From positions 107,740-171,739 of the forward strand of contig NZ_NQKW01000007.1 of the NCBI RefSeq assembly GCF_002252625.1: DNA of 64,000 nt, in the 5' to 3' direction. The position numbers were made by a program, and so were the translations under genes. This document shows positions 18,401-27,604 of the stretch, piece by piece. The notes beneath the pieces are model-generated. The model was not told the DNA's origin and did no database searches. It worked only from the letters and a program-made list of their open reading frames with translations. Within the stretch, counting starts at the first letter, position 1; every line of letters starts with the position of its first letter. The stretch is from Synechococcus sp. 1G10. GTDB taxonomy: Bacteria > Cyanobacteriota > Cyanobacteriia > PCC-6307 > Cyanobiaceae.

Positions 18401-18590
18401 GTCCTACGTGGAACTGCGCTGGCAGCGCCGTTCCTACGCCTTCAGCGTTTTCTACAGCCCTTACGAGGGCATTGGCGGGGTGCGGATCCGCCTGAACGAC
18501 TTCGGTTTCAAGGGGACGGGGGTGCCGTTCGCCCCTTACCGTCCCGAGCTCAGTGGCGCTGGTGGCGGAGCAGGCCGGAACCCGTTCTGA
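15402..18590 (+). CDS. DUF3769 outer-membrane beta-barrel protein (LptD-like)
   Basis: A 1062-residue protein with an N-terminal signal peptide (about residues 1-28, ending AVSRAQ), then an acidic Pro/Ala/Glu-rich linker to about residue 110. An OstA/LptD-like stretch follows (residues about 120-200, GNARAVLAGGRLMADRLEYD and TLYATGSVRFWRGQQYLQGS), and the rest is a long region of alternating strands that fits a large beta-barrel. A low-complexity Ala/Arg/Gln insertion lies at about 500-550. DUF3769 proteins are the cyanobacterial candidates for LPS transport to the outer leaflet; this role is inferred from the LptD resemblance. Start GTG at 15402 or 15405. Confidence 0.78.
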   Translation: MVPSATLIRWTIGLVGAATLATPAVSRAQTLDSDSPPALLSGADVSESDTLVPEAKPGNFVVGSGDASAEATASEPSEGEPQAAPIASPAEPGASEPAVPAEAGGTAGSEPPVKTPPKELKISADQQGFDLVINRYVASGNARAVLAGGRLMADRLEYDTITRTLYATGSVRFWRGQQYLQGSMFRYGLIEGEGEMEDVYGVLDLKTSLEDLDIEQAPSLPLPKPQPIACQTLLPEIPDWHPHPWSATLWGGQMFHSDFGQTFLGQGVFRPERVLGAGLQKRLIKAGPFALELDFNALGHWASAQKGGRYIAPFTASEVANLSTSAQTFGEFTGGIGLRAWLQPWLSLGFVQGVSLNTNLSNYEDTYRRKSARFLNYLGFEIEGSFSPQWSMVGRIHHRSGAFGTYNGVREGSNAYLLGLRYRFGSDPAPQDDPQANLRPAKGCPNRGAEPPDRPRTLPEALEQVAMGGEAQAPAPDPSTSASSADGAKSAPGGEPASFRAMREQEQQRAAAAARIKQRIAGVQQREGLVIERRRQAGSNDEVATDKDSDFGPARPPQVRRLRSEKNRQAVQGTLTHLRYQAARIVLTANGWSSDRASFSNDPFTPSQSWMDADQVVVNQDANGDLLITSRRNRLILEDRLAIPVTSRTRIRKQQEVENRWVLGVDQEDRDGFYVGRRLRPIRIGEKGTLELEPQFMLERAYQGTTDSYPIPGGQATGPSVSQDNTLGDLFGLEARLKAPLLGFDTSLNLDISTFNPENIANGTRSWGQLDRNINLPLVGSTTARLFGAYRFRIWNGSLGEQDIYSAYGASLEKEETLPNWGKLSNRYFWRVGLGNYQSNEFLSNGEESRNLAQLWRANAVGSLNSSLQLWRGRALPSTPDGALRYSPEPIVPGLTLNTNLSGNVAYFGDGSYQNTFSISGGPTLTLGHFNKRFFDFTQLTVTGGITLRNGLSPFGFDAAVDLGTVGIGLTQQIAGPLLFNGGIGVNVDPASPNYGELTGSYVELRWQRRSYAFSVFYSPYEGIGGVRIRLNDFGFKGTGVPFAPYRPELSGAGGGAGRNPF

Positions 18591-18593
18591 GCC

Positions 18594-19235
18594 TCAGACC
18601 AGAGCGAAACCGGCCAGGTAGGGCAAGCCTGCCGCCGTCCGGACCAGCTCCTCCTCGTGGGACAGCAGCTGGCCCGTGGCATTCCACTGGCCGCTGAGCA
18701 ACATCTGCCGGGGGCCGGCCGCCAGCTCCAGTCTCCACCGCTGCGCTGAATCGGCGGCACCAGAGGCCTGGCTGTGGATCTCGGCCGTGGCCAGATCCAG
18801 ACGGAAGTGGGTGTCCGGCTCGCATAGGGCCGCCTGCTGCAGCGCCAGGATCGTGGCGTGATCACCGCTGAGGCAGGGGATCCCAAGAGCCAGGCAGTTG
18901 CCGAAGAAGATCTCGGCAAAACTCTCCCCCACCACGGCGCGGATCCCCCAGCGCATCAGAGCCTGGGGAGCATGCTCCCGGCTGGAGCCGCAGCCGAAGT
19001 TGCGGTTCACCACCAGAATGCTGGCCCCTTGATGCTCGGGGCGATCGAACGGGTGGGAGCCCTTCAGTTCGATGCGGTCATCAGCGAAGGCCCCCTGTGC
19101 GAGACCCTCGAAGGTGACGCACTTGAGATAGCGGGCCGGGATGATCCGGTCGGTGTCGATGTCATCGCCGCTGACAACGACCACCCGACCCTGAAGAACG
19201 GGGATCGGGCCGAAGGGTAAGGGGGAGTCACTCAT
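18594..19235 (-). CDS. leuD: 3-isopropylmalate dehydratase small subunit
   Basis: Small subunit of isopropylmalate isomerase in leucine biosynthesis, acting with LeuC. The 213-residue protein shows the swivelling-domain motifs [15 protein letters not shown] and [14 protein letters not shown], which bind substrate, and [10 protein letters not shown]. Its start overlaps the leuC stop by 4 bp (19232-19235), so the subunits are translated in a coupled way. Family length is about 200 residues. Confidence 0.95.
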   Translation of the reverse strand: MSDSPLPFGPIPVLQGRVVVVSGDDIDTDRIIPARYLKCVTFEGLAQGAFADDRIELKGSHPFDRPEHQGASILVVNRNFGCGSSREHAPQALMRWGIRAVVGESFAEIFFGNCLALGIPCLSGDHATILALQQAALCEPDTHFRLDLATAEIHSQASGAADSAQRWRLELAAGPRQMLLSGQWNATGQLLSHEEELVRTAAGLPYLAGFALV

Positions 19236-20707
19236 GGCATCAGGGAAGGCGACATCGCCACGGGCCTGGTTTCGGCAGGCGCAGAGGCGAATGCGCAGGG
19301 GTTCTCCAGTAGTTCGCGCACATCACTCACGTGGCCGTTGACAGCCGCCGCGGCCACCATCGCCGGGCTCATCAGCAGAGTTCGGCCGGAGGCGGAGCCC
19401 TGGCGGCCCTTGAAATTGCGGTTGCTGGAGCTGGCGCTGATCTGGCGGCCCTCCAGCCGATCCGGATTCATCGCCAGGCACATCGAGCAGCCCGGTTCAC
19501 GCCATTCGAAGCCCGCCTCCTGAAACAGCCGGTCAAGCCCCTCGGCTCTGGCCAGGGCGGCCACCTGCTCGGATCCAGGCACCACAAAGGCCTTGATCCC
19601 CGCAGCCACCTGGCGACCACGGGCCACTGCCGCAGCCGCCCGCAGGTCACTGAGGCGGCCGTTGGTGCAACTGCCGATGAAACAGACATCCACAGGCAGA
19701 CCAAGGATCGGTGTACCCGGGGCCAGGTCCATGTAGCGGTAGGCCTCCTCCGCAATCGGGCGCTCCTCGGCGGCCATCTGCTCAGGAGTGGGCACCGTTT
19801 CATCGACCCCGATCCCCTGCCCCGGGGTGATCCCCCAGGTGACGGTGGGGGCGATCGTGCCGGCGTCGAAGCGCACTTCGTCGTCGAACACGGCGTCCGG
19901 CCCGCTGGCCAGGGCGCTCCACCAGGCCACCGCCTGGTCCCAGGCCATCCCCTCAGGGGCGAAGGGCCGACCTTTGATGTAGGCGAAGGTGGTGGCGTCG
20001 GGATTGACGTAACCGCAGCGGGCACCCCCCTCGATCGCCATGTTGCAAAGGGTCATGCGCTCCTCCATCGAGAGGGCGTCGATGCAGGATCCTGCGAATT
20101 CATAGGCGTAGCCCACACCACCCTTCACCCCCAGGCTGCGGATCACGTGGAGGATCAGATCCTTGGCGAACACGCCCGGCTGCAGCCGGCCCTCCACCAG
20201 GATCCGCCGCACCTTGAGCTTGTTCATCGCCAGGCTCTGGGTGGCGAGTACATCGCGCACCTGGCTGGTACCGATACCGAAGGCGATCGCCCCGAAGGCG
20301 CCGTGGGTGGAGGTGTGCGAATCGCCGCAGGCGACCGTCATGCCGGGCTGACTGAGACCCAGCTCCGGCGCGATCACATGGACGATGCCCTGGCGGCCGC
20401 TGCCGAGGCCATGCAGGGTGATGCCGTGCTCGGCGCAGTTGCCCTCCAGGGTGGAGAGCATCTCCTCGGCGAGGGAATCGGCAAAGGGACGGACCTGGGA
20501 GGTGGTGGGCACGATGTGATCGACCGTGGCCACGGTGAGCTCGGGATGGCGCACACCCAGGCCCAGCTCCCTCAGGGCGGCGAAAGCCTGGGGACTGGTC
20601 ACCTCATGGATGAGGTGAAGGCCGATGAACAGCTGGGTGGACCCTCCGGGCAACTCCGCCACGCGGTGCATGTCCCAGACCTTGTCGTACAGCGTGCCGG
20701 CGCTCAC
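19232..20707 (-). CDS. leuC: 3-isopropylmalate dehydratase large subunit
   Basis: Catalytic subunit of isopropylmalate isomerase, which carries a 4Fe-4S cluster and interconverts 2- and 3-isopropylmalate. The three cluster cysteines are visible in IGSCTNGR and in the later CSMC motif. Other family motifs are [13 protein letters not shown] at the N-terminus, [15 protein letters not shown] and [12 protein letters not shown] chose the GTG at 20707 because GGAGG lies four bases upstream; a TTG six codons earlier (20725) is in frame but lacks such a site. Coupled to leuD by a 4-bp overlap. Confidence 0.95.
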   Translation of the reverse strand: MSAGTLYDKVWDMHRVAELPGGSTQLFIGLHLIHEVTSPQAFAALRELGLGVRHPELTVATVDHIVPTTSQVRPFADSLAEEMLSTLEGNCAEHGITLHGLGSGRQGIVHVIAPELGLSQPGMTVACGDSHTSTHGAFGAIAFGIGTSQVRDVLATQSLAMNKLKVRRILVEGRLQPGVFAKDLILHVIRSLGVKGGVGYAYEFAGSCIDALSMEERMTLCNMAIEGGARCGYVNPDATTFAYIKGRPFAPEGMAWDQAVAWWSALASGPDAVFDDEVRFDAGTIAPTVTWGITPGQGIGVDETVPTPEQMAAEERPIAEEAYRYMDLAPGTPILGLPVDVCFIGSCTNGRLSDLRAAAAVARGRQVAAGIKAFVVPGSEQVAALARAEGLDRLFQEAGFEWREPGCSMCLAMNPDRLEGRQISASSSNRNFKGRQGSASGRTLLMSPAMVAAAAVNGHVSDVRELLENPCAFASAPAETRPVAMSPSLMP

Positions 20708-20754
20708 CTTGCCCTCCAGGCCCAAGACGAATCACCCTAAGGCTGAGGGATCTG

Positions 20755-22053
20755 TCAATCAGCCTGCGTCTCGGCAAGCAGACGCAGGCGCAGGCGGTTG
20801 AGGGCCTCGCCGGCGCTCACCATCTGGATCCAGTCGCGGCTGCGGCCAGCGCCGAAACGCACACCCTCACTGGTGGTGCCCCGGGGCCCCGCCAGGGCGA
20901 TGTGCACCAGCCCCACCGGCTTCCCGGGGCTGCCACCACCGGGGCCGGCGACGCCCGTGAGTGCCAGGGCCCAGGTGCTGCCGGTGACCCGCCGCGCCCC
21001 TTCGGCCATGGCGATCGCCACCGGGTCACTCACCGCCCCGTGGGCCTCGAGCATGGCGGCGGGGACACCCAGCAGCGCTTGCTTGACGGAGTTGGCGTAG
21101 GCGATCACGCCGCCGAGGAACACATCTGAAGCACCGGCCACCGCAGTCAGGGCTGCGCCCAGCCCACCGCCGGTGCACGACTCCGCCACGGCCAGCGACT
21201 CCCCCCGCAGCCGCAGCAGCTCCAGGCAGAGGGAGGCCTGGCTGTCGTCGTCGACTCCATAGAACCAGGACCCCAGCCGCAGGCGCAGCTCGGCTTCCAC
21301 CGGGGCCAGGAGCATCTCGGCCTGCTGGAGGGTGGGTCCCTGAGCCGTGATCCGTAGCTTCACCTCCCCCGTGCCGGCGTAGGGAGCCACGGTGGGATTG
21401 GTCAGCTCCAGCAGGTCGGCCACCTGCTCCGCCAGGCGCGATTCCCCTGCCCCCCAGAAGCGCAGGATCCGGCTGGCAAACACCCCCTCAACTAACCCCT
21501 GTCCGCGCAGCCAGGGTGCCGCGGTGGCGGCCCACATCGCCCGCAGCTCGGAGGGCACGCCCGGAAAGGTGAGCAGGGTGAAGCCTGGCCTGGGAGTCCA
21601 GATCATGCCGGGGGCCGTGCCCAGAGGGTTGGGCAACAGTTCGGCCCCCACCGGCAGCAGGGCCTGCTTGCGGTTGCTCGGCGACGGGGTGCGGCCCAGG
21701 GCCGCGAACTTGGCCTGGATGTCGCTCCACACCTCTTGCCTCTCCTCGAGCGGGGTGGCGAAGGCAGCGGCCAGCGCCTCGGTGGTGAGGTCATCGGGCG
21801 TGGGGCCGAGACCACCGGTGCAGATCAGCACCCGGCAACGCCTGGAGGCCTCCTGCACCATGGCGATCAGGCGATCCCGGTTGTCCCCCACCACGGACTG
21901 GCGGTAATGGCGTAGCCCCAGGCCCGCCAGCTGCTCCGCCAGCCAGCGGGCGTTGCCGTTGAGAATGTTGCCCAGCAGCAGCTCCGTGCCGATGCAGAGG
22001 ATTTCGGTGCCGCCGCTGGCCCCGCTCTCAGAGCTTCGGGTCACGACCGGCAT
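20755..22053 (-). CDS. cinA: CinA-family nicotinamide-nucleotide amidohydrolase
   Basis: A 432-residue two-domain protein: an N-terminal MoaB-like molybdopterin-binding fold (about 15-180, with [20 protein letters not shown] and [17 protein letters not shown]) and a C-terminal CinA domain (about 270-425, with [19 protein letters not shown] and [17 protein letters not shown]). The C-terminal domain is the PncC-type NMN deamidase used in pyridine-nucleotide salvage. The start lies 26 bp inside the end of the upstream WecA-type gene, pointing to an operon. No recA is visible nearby. Confidence 0.93.
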   Translation of the reverse strand: MPVVTRSSESGASGGTEILCIGTELLLGNILNGNARWLAEQLAGLGLRHYRQSVVGDNRDRLIAMVQEASRRCRVLICTGGLGPTPDDLTTEALAAAFATPLEERQEVWSDIQAKFAALGRTPSPSNRKQALLPVGAELLPNPLGTAPGMIWTPRPGFTLLTFPGVPSELRAMWAATAAPWLRGQGLVEGVFASRILRFWGAGESRLAEQVADLLELTNPTVAPYAGTGEVKLRITAQGPTLQQAEMLLAPVEAELRLRLGSWFYGVDDDSQASLCLELLRLRGESLAVAESCTGGGLGAALTAVAGASDVFLGGVIAYANSVKQALLGVPAAMLEAHGAVSDPVAIAMAEGARRVTGSTWALALTGVAGPGGGSPGKPVGLVHIALAGPRGTTSEGVRFGAGRSRDWIQMVSAGEALNRLRLRLLAETQAD

Positions 22054-23167
22054 CACAGGGGAAGGATGGGGAGGCGGTGGTGGAATCGCCCGGTAACCGG
22101 CGCTGGCGCCGGGACCCCAGTACCGCGCCGATCAGCACCGCGGTGGCCAGCGCGAGCCAGAGGAAGCGCATCTGCACATTGGCCGCCACCAGGGCCAGTG
22201 CCGCCAGCCACTGGGTGAAGGCGTAGATGAGCACCACTGTGCGGCGATGGCTGAAGCCTGCCCGCAGCAGCCGGTGGTGAAGATGGCGACGGTCGGGATA
22301 AAAGGGAGAGTGCCCCTCACTGAGTCGGCCCATGATCACCGCCGACATGTCGGCGAGAGGCAAAGAGAGAATCAGCAGGGGGAAAAGCAGGCTGACGGTG
22401 GTGAGCCCTTTGGCCGGGCCGACGATGCTGATCGCCGCCAGGGCAAAGCCCAGGAAATAGGAACCGCCATCGCCCATGAAAATGCGGGCGGGGTTGAAGT
22501 TGTGGCGCAGGAAGCCAAGGCAGGCACCGGCCAGCGCGGCCGCAAGCAGGCCAGCTGCGCTCTGCTGCAGGCTGAAGCTCACCGAGAGCAGCCCCACCGC
22601 CGCGATGCCTCCCACGCCGGCGGCAAGCCCGTCTAAGCCATCGATCCAATTGATGGCATTGGTGATGCCCACCAGCCAGATCACCGTGGCCAGCAGGCTG
22701 AGGCTGTCCGGCAATGGGAAGGCGAGCGACGGCAGACCGAACCATCCAAGAGGCAGATCGATCGCTCCGATGCGCACCCCCTCGCCCCAGACCACCACAG
22801 CCACGGCCACCTGGCCGGCGAGGCGCGGCAAGGGGGGGAGGGCGAAGAGATCATCGGCCAGGCCGATTACGAAGTAACAGAGCGCACCGGCCAGGGTGGT
22901 CCAGATCAGCTGGTCCCGGTCCGGAGCCAGGTTGCCGAAGCCCCCCAGGGCCCAGGTGATCGCCAGAGCCAGAGAAAACCCCGCCACCATGCCGATCCCC
23001 CCCAGCCGCACCATCGGCACGTGGTGCTGCTTACGCGGATCAGGGGCATCTACGAGGCCATAGCGAAGCCCCATCCGGCGAACCAGCGGCACGACCAGAG
23101 CCGTGAGCAGTGCCGCGACCAACAACGTGAAGAGGGCCGCGGCAAGCGGACTGGCGGCCAAGCTCAC
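22028..23167 (-). CDS. WecA/TagO-type undecaprenyl-phosphate sugar-1-phosphate transferase
   Basis: A polytopic membrane enzyme (379 residues, about 10-11 helices) of the MraY/WecA family, which starts surface glycan synthesis by moving a HexNAc-1-phosphate from a UDP-sugar onto undecaprenyl phosphate. Seen motifs are [11 protein letters not shown] (Asp-Asp pair), [27 protein letters not shown] and the WecA-type histidine motif [10 protein letters not shown] in the last cytoplasmic loop. That last motif separates it from MraY. Exact sugar is unknown. It shares a 26-bp overlap with cinA downstream. Confidence 0.86.
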   Translation of the reverse strand: MSLAASPLAAALFTLLVAALLTALVVPLVRRMGLRYGLVDAPDPRKQHHVPMVRLGGIGMVAGFSLALAITWALGGFGNLAPDRDQLIWTTLAGALCYFVIGLADDLFALPPLPRLAGQVAVAVVVWGEGVRIGAIDLPLGWFGLPSLAFPLPDSLSLLATVIWLVGITNAINWIDGLDGLAAGVGGIAAVGLLSVSFSLQQSAAGLLAAALAGACLGFLRHNFNPARIFMGDGGSYFLGFALAAISIVGPAKGLTTVSLLFPLLILSLPLADMSAVIMGRLSEGHSPFYPDRRHLHHRLLRAGFSHRRTVVLIYAFTQWLAALALVAANVQMRFLWLALATAVLIGAVLGSRRQRRLPGDSTTASPSFPCDAGRDPKL

Positions 23168-23310
23168 GAGCGACGGCCGAGCAAGGGTTCACCTGGAAGT
23201 GGAAACGACCGGCTGACGAACCACAGCCCAAGGCGGGGCAACGCTGGTGGCAACGTCGCGGGGGGAGCCATGCAGGGACCGCACCGAGGGCAAAGCTTAG
23301 GCAGTCGGGG

Positions 23311-24630
23311 TCAGGCCGGCTGGGGAATGCGGCTAGGGCCGTAAAGCGGATGGCGCTCACAGAGGGCACGCACGCGCTCGCGGCAGCGCAGCTCGATGAC
23401 GCTGTCCTCGGGATGAAGCAGCCGGTCGGCGATCACATCGGCCACCTCAGCGAAGTCGTCGGCATCGAAGCCACGGGTGGTGAGGGCGGCGGTGCCGAGG
23501 CGCAGGCCACTGGTTACGAAGGGCGATTCAGGATCGAAGGGCACGGTGTTCTTGTTGGCCGTGATGTTGACCTCACTCACCAGCAGGTCAGCCACCTTGC
23601 CGGTCAGTCCGATCGAGCGCAGATCGAGCAGCACCAGATGGTTGTCGGTACCACCGGAAACGACGGCGATGCCCCGTTCCTGGATCCGCGCGGCCAAGGC
23701 CTGGGCATTGCGGATCACCTGCTGGCTGTAGGCCCGGAAGGAGGGCTGCAGGGCCTCGCCGAAGGCCACGGCCTTGGCCGCCACCACATGCTCCAGGGGG
23801 CCACCCTGGCTGCCGGGGAAGACGGCCTTGTCGAAGCGCTTGCCGAACTCGGCGTCATTGCAGAGGATCAGTCCGCCGCGGGGGCCCCGCAGGGTCTTGT
23901 GGGTGGTGGTGGTGACCACATGGCAATGGGGAATGGGGCTGGGGTGGGCACCTGTCGCCACCAGGCCGGCGATGTGGGCCATGTCGGCCAGCAGGAAGGC
24001 GTCGACGGAATCGGCGATCGAGCGGAAAGCCGCGAAGTCGATCGTGCGGGGGTAAGCCGAGTAGCCACAGATGATCAGCCTGGGGCGGTGCTGCTCGGCC
24101 AGGGCCCGGATGGCGTCGTAGTCGAGCTGGTGGGTGTGGGGATCGACGCCGTAATGGACGGCCTTGAACCACTTGCCCGAGACATTCACGGGCGACCCAT
24201 GGGTGAGGTGACCGCCATGGGAGAGATCCATGCCCAGGATCGTGTCGCCGGGCTGGAGCAGGGCCAGGAACACAGCGAAGTTGGCCTGGGCGCCACTGTG
24301 GGGCTGCACGTTTGCCCAGGCGGCCCCGAACAGCTGGCGGGCCCGGGCGATCGCCAGCTCCTCGATCGCGTCGACATGCTCACAGCCGCCGTAGTAGCGC
24401 TTGTGTGGCAAGCCTTCGGCGTATTTGTTTGTAAGCACCGATCCCTGGGCCTCCATCACGGCCCGGGAGGTGAAATTCTCGCTGGCAATCAGCTCCAGAT
24501 GGGTCTGCTGACGCTCCAGCTCTCGGCCGATCAGGGCGGCGATGGCGGGATCACCGGCCGCCAGGGACTGGTTCAGGGGCGTACCGGTGGTTTCCACCAT
24601 GGTGTCGACGGAAAGGCGCGAGTTTTCCAT
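23311..24630 (-). CDS. glyA: Serine hydroxymethyltransferase
   Basis: PLP enzyme that interconverts serine and glycine while loading methylene-tetrahydrofolate; in cyanobacteria it also takes part in photorespiration. The 439-residue sequence has the PLP lysine in [15 protein letters not shown], plus [35 protein letters not shown], and [14 protein letters not shown]. Length is normal with a slightly extended N-terminus ([15 protein letters not shown]). It is downstream of the tRNA-Arg gene on the same strand, separated from it by a terminator. Confidence 0.96.
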   Translation of the reverse strand: MENSRLSVDTMVETTGTPLNQSLAAGDPAIAALIGRELERQQTHLELIASENFTSRAVMEAQGSVLTNKYAEGLPHKRYYGGCEHVDAIEELAIARARQLFGAAWANVQPHSGAQANFAVFLALLQPGDTILGMDLSHGGHLTHGSPVNVSGKWFKAVHYGVDPHTHQLDYDAIRALAEQHRPRLIICGYSAYPRTIDFAAFRSIADSVDAFLLADMAHIAGLVATGAHPSPIPHCHVVTTTTHKTLRGPRGGLILCNDAEFGKRFDKAVFPGSQGGPLEHVVAAKAVAFGEALQPSFRAYSQQVIRNAQALAARIQERGIAVVSGGTDNHLVLLDLRSIGLTGKVADLLVSEVNITANKNTVPFDPESPFVTSGLRLGTAALTTRGFDADDFAEVADVIADRLLHPEDSVIELRCRERVRALCERHPLYGPSRIPQPA

Positions 24631-24749
24631 CGTAAGAAATCATCCCGGCGCTGCAGCTGGCCGGTTGGCCCAGGGCCAGATGGCTGGAGGGAGCGCGGTC
24701 GGGTCAACGCCCTGGCCGTCAACGCCCGGGTCAACGCCACTGGAGGAGG

Positions 24750-24784
24750 AAAAAACAAAAAAAACCGTCCGATGCCGGACGGTT
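24750..24784 (-). terminator. Rho-independent terminator of tRNA-Arg
   Basis: On the minus strand a 9-bp stem (AACCGTCCG / CGGACGGTT, 24763-24771 and 24776-24784) with a four-base loop is followed by a long U tract interrupted by one G. It starts six bases after the tRNA 3' end and separates tRNA-Arg from glyA. Confidence 0.9.
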
Positions 24785-24790
24785 GACAAG

Positions 24791-24864
24791 CGCGCCTGGA
24801 GAGATTCGAACTCCCGACCCTCTGATCCGTAGTCAGATGCTCTAATCCGCTGAGCTACAAGCGC
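24791..24864 (-). tRNA. tRNA-Arg (anticodon ACG)
   Basis: A 74-base cloverleaf can be folded by eye. Acceptor GCGCTTG pairs with CAGGCGC, the D arm begins GCTCAGCGGATTAGAGC, the anticodon stem TCTGA/TCAGA encloses CTACGGA (anticodon ACG), and the T arm is GGGAG TTCGAAT CTCTC. The CCA end is not encoded. ACG (read as ICG after deamination) serves the CGN arginine codons, which are common in this genome. No integrated element is seen at its 3' end. Confidence 0.96.
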
Positions 24865-24960
24865 TTACCCATGCATTCTCACCGCATGGGGGGGCCATTC
24901 GTCAACTGTCGCCGGGGCACAATCGAGTCAGCCACCTCAGGCTCTGCGTTCCCCCTCCCC

Positions 24961-25218
24961 ATGCCGATCCGCTGGTACGGCCCCGCCGACCCCGCCGACC
25001 CCACCTATCGCCACTACGAGCGTGTGGTGAACCTCTGCCTCCATGGCGGCCTGTTCGCTGCCCTGAACACGGGCCTGTGGTTTGTGCAGGGGCTGCGTCA
25101 TCCCTGGGAGCACCTGAGCTGGCTGAGCCTGACCTGGGGGGCGGGCTGGCTGCTGCACCTCATCATCGTGTTGCGGCTGCGCCCACGAAGCCAGACACTC
25201 GACCAAGGTGAGGCCTGA
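24961..25218 (+). CDS. Small 2TM-domain membrane protein
   Basis: An 85-residue protein with two hydrophobic helices (about residues 27-46 and 55-73) and a charged C-terminus. The N-terminus MPIRWYGPADPADPTYRHYE matches the 2TM-domain proteins commonly found in cyanobacteria, which have no assigned role. It lies at the head of a short plus-strand series with the DUF3181 gene 15 bp downstream. The 96-bp gap to tRNA-Arg should contain its promoter. Confidence 0.65.
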   Translation: MPIRWYGPADPADPTYRHYERVVNLCLHGGLFAALNTGLWFVQGLRHPWEHLSWLSLTWGAGWLLHLIIVLRLRPRSQTLDQGEA

Positions 25219-25233
25219 GCGCAGCCAAGTCCA

Positions 25234-25524
25234 GTGAGCCTGACGGGACCTGAACTCGAGGAGCTGAGCCTGGCTCTGGCAGACCGCCTCTACATCCAGG
25301 TGGCCAGCTGGCATCTCTACCTGGGCGATGCCGGCCTGGCGATGACCCTGGCGATCGAGTGCGCGGCCCGGCTCGATCAGGGCCCCGGAGTCTGCGCCCG
25401 CCAGGCCCTCGAAGCGGTCCAGGTGCCGATCGGCGGAGGCTCCAGCCGCCTACCCCTGGCCCGTCTGCTCCCCCCGGGACAGTTGCGTGATCTCGAGGAC
25501 GTCCTTGAGAACCTGGGGCGCTGA
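25234..25524 (+). CDS. DUF3181 family protein
   Basis: A 96-residue soluble protein that fits the cyanobacterial DUF3181 family (LADRLYIQVASWHLYLGDAG near the N-terminus and RLLPPGQLRDLEDVLENL at the C-terminus). No catalytic motif is apparent. It follows the 2TM gene by 15 bp on the same strand, so cotranscription is likely. Function unknown. Confidence 0.75.
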   Translation: MSLTGPELEELSLALADRLYIQVASWHLYLGDAGLAMTLAIECAARLDQGPGVCARQALEAVQVPIGGGSSRLPLARLLPPGQLRDLEDVLENLGR

Positions 25525-25618
25525 TCCCCAGTGGTGGGTGGCTGCGGCTGAAGAAGCACGACAGTGCCGGCCTGGACGTTGCTCAGCGGATAAGGTTCAA
25601 ACCCATTGCAGGCGTTGG

Positions 25619-25885
25619 ATGCTGGTCATCGAGGTCACCAATGCCCGAGAGGTGGTCCGTCAGCGCATCGGCCCCCTGGGCGGCCGCTTGATCGGCAAGG
25701 TCGTCGACGCCGAGGCCCAGGTGGAGAAGGCGTTGATCCAGGAACTGGAGAACGCCTTTCGTGATTTCGGCATCGAGGCGCGGATCTTCTCGGTGGATGG
25801 CCCCCAGATGCTCGGACGCAGCCACCTGGAGATCCCGGTTCAGGTGCGCGAGGAGCGCCGGGTGACCCTCAGGAACCCCGACTGA
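25619..25885 (+). CDS. Conserved cyanobacterial protein of unknown function
   Basis: An 88-residue protein starting MLVIEVTNAREVVRQRIG, with a mixed alpha/beta pattern, no membrane segment and no cysteines. The ATG at 25619 leaves 94 bp to the DUF3181 gene and puts the first beta strand at the very N-terminus. The last 17 bp overlap the 3' end of the convergent murJ gene. I do not recognise a named family, but the even mixture of charged and hydrophobic residues and the clean codon pattern support a real gene. Confidence 0.6.
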   Translation: MLVIEVTNAREVVRQRIGPLGGRLIGKVVDAEAQVEKALIQELENAFRDFGIEARIFSVDGPQMLGRSHLEIPVQVREERRVTLRNPD

Positions 25886-27509
25886 GGCGCGCGCGCACCT
25901 GCAGGACCAGATCGCGGGCCTCGGGCACCCCTGTCCAGCTGGCGATCAGGCCATAGAGAGTCAGGCCCAGGCCGGCACTCAGGGCGCACTCCAGAAGCTG
26001 GCCCAGCAGTCCGCCTGGCCAGGCCACGGAGCTGGAGAGCACCCAGGCGGCCACCCCACCGACCACGGCAGCCAGCAGCAGCCACAGGCTGTCCCGCCCC
26101 CATACCCGCAGGGGCAGGCCCCCAAGGCGCCGTTGCAACGCCAGCAGCAATCCCGCGCAGGTGAGCAGGTTGACGGCCACCGTGGCCAGCACCAGGCCAG
26201 GGGCCCCGAAGTACAGCCCAGGCAGCTGCAGCCCCCAGGGGCTGGGGCCGCCCACCAGCACCCAGTCGAAGATCACGTTGAAGCCGATGCCGGCCAGGGA
26301 GAAGCGGAAGGGGGTCGTGCCGTCGCCGAGGGCATAGAAGACCCGCACAAGCACGTCGCGGCCCAGGTAGGCCGGCATGCCCACGCCGTAGGCCATCAGC
26401 AGGCTGGCCACCAGCAGCGCCGCCCCCCGGTCGAAGGCACCCCGTTCGTAGACCAGGGCCACGATTGGAACAGCCAGGGCCACGAACAGGGCCCCCAACG
26501 GCATCATGCTGGCGGTTGAGAGCATCAACCCCTGGCGGATCCGGCCCACCAGGGCCGACCGATCAGCCGGAGCCGTGAGCCTGGCGAACACCGGCAGCAA
26601 GGGCACCAGCAGCGCGTTCGAGAGCAGGCCGAGGGGTGTCTGCACCAGCAGGTTCGCATAGCCCAGGCCAGCGGCGGCACCGACGATGCCGGAGGCGAAG
26701 AACAGGTCCGTGAAGACGTTGATCTGCAGCATCCCCGAAGAGAGCGTGGCTGGCGCCATCACCTGCAGCACCTCGCGCACCCCCTCGTCCTTCCAGTCCC
26801 AGACCAGCTGGAAGCGATGCAGGCCCTGCTTCGCCAGGGCGGGCAGCTGGATCAGCCACTGCAGCACCGCCCCCAGGGTGGTGGTGGCCGCCAGCACGAT
26901 CCCTCCCAGCACCGCCGTCGCCGGCAGGGCAATGGCCGCTCCGAGCTGGAACCAGAGCAGGCCGATGCCGGCGATCATCGCCACACTGGACACCAGCGGG
27001 CTCACCGAGGGCAGCCAGAAGACATCGGCCGCATTGAGGGCTCCGAAGCCGAGACCGATCAGGCCGGCGAACAGGGCCATCGGCGCCATCCAGCGCAGCT
27101 GCAGCACCGCAATGGCGTGGCGCTCCCCATCGAGCCCCGGCCCCACCAGGGTGATCAGGGGGTCGGCGCCTACCAGCAGCAGGACGGTCACCACCAGCAG
27201 GCCCACGCCCACGAGGGTGTTGATGGCGGCCAAGACGTGGGCGCCCTCCTCACGGGGACGGCGGGCCAGCACACTCACCATGGCGCTGTGAAAAGGCCCG
27301 TTGATGCCCCCCAGCAGGATCAACAAGAATCCCGGCAGCACGTAGGCGTAGTTGTAGGCGTCGTAGGCGACTCCCACCCCGAAGGCGGCGGCAATCACCT
27401 GCTGGCGCAGCAATCCGGCCACCTTGCTCAGGGCCGTGGCCAGCGCCACGATCAGGGCGATGCGCCGCAGGGATTTCGCCATCCAGTCAGGCCGTTGGGC
27501 CGCATCCAT
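25869..27509 (-). CDS. murJ: Lipid II flippase MurJ (MviN)
   Basis: A polytopic membrane protein (546 residues from 27509, about 14 helices) of the MOP superfamily that moves lipid II across the plasma membrane for peptidoglycan synthesis. The N-terminal MAKSLRRIALIVALATALSK segment, the following GLLRQQVIAAAFGVG and the central FFASGIVGAAAGLGYANLL resemble known MurJ proteins. MDAAQRPDWM at 27509 or MAKSLRR at 27482 are both reasonable starts. Divergent from sfsA with a 95-bp intergenic region; its 3' end overlaps the small gene at 25619 by 17 bp. Confidence 0.92.
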   Translation of the reverse strand: MDAAQRPDWMAKSLRRIALIVALATALSKVAGLLRQQVIAAAFGVGVAYDAYNYAYVLPGFLLILLGGINGPFHSAMVSVLARRPREEGAHVLAAINTLVGVGLLVVTVLLLVGADPLITLVGPGLDGERHAIAVLQLRWMAPMALFAGLIGLGFGALNAADVFWLPSVSPLVSSVAMIAGIGLLWFQLGAAIALPATAVLGGIVLAATTTLGAVLQWLIQLPALAKQGLHRFQLVWDWKDEGVREVLQVMAPATLSSGMLQINVFTDLFFASGIVGAAAGLGYANLLVQTPLGLLSNALLVPLLPVFARLTAPADRSALVGRIRQGLMLSTASMMPLGALFVALAVPIVALVYERGAFDRGAALLVASLLMAYGVGMPAYLGRDVLVRVFYALGDGTTPFRFSLAGIGFNVIFDWVLVGGPSPWGLQLPGLYFGAPGLVLATVAVNLLTCAGLLLALQRRLGGLPLRVWGRDSLWLLLAAVVGGVAAWVLSSSVAWPGGLLGQLLECALSAGLGLTLYGLIASWTGVPEARDLVLQVRARLSRGS

Positions 27510-27604
27510 CGGGGGATTCTCCACCCCGCCGCCCGCAGCCATACCGACCGGCCGAGCGGCACCATGGGCGCCTGAGCCAGCCCCCATGGCCAGCAACCGA
27601 GTTG

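Noticed and set aside
24720..24865. Possible integration site at the tRNA-Arg gene
   Set aside because: No duplicated tRNA 3' end, integrase gene or foreign-looking segment is next to it; flanking genes are ordinary.
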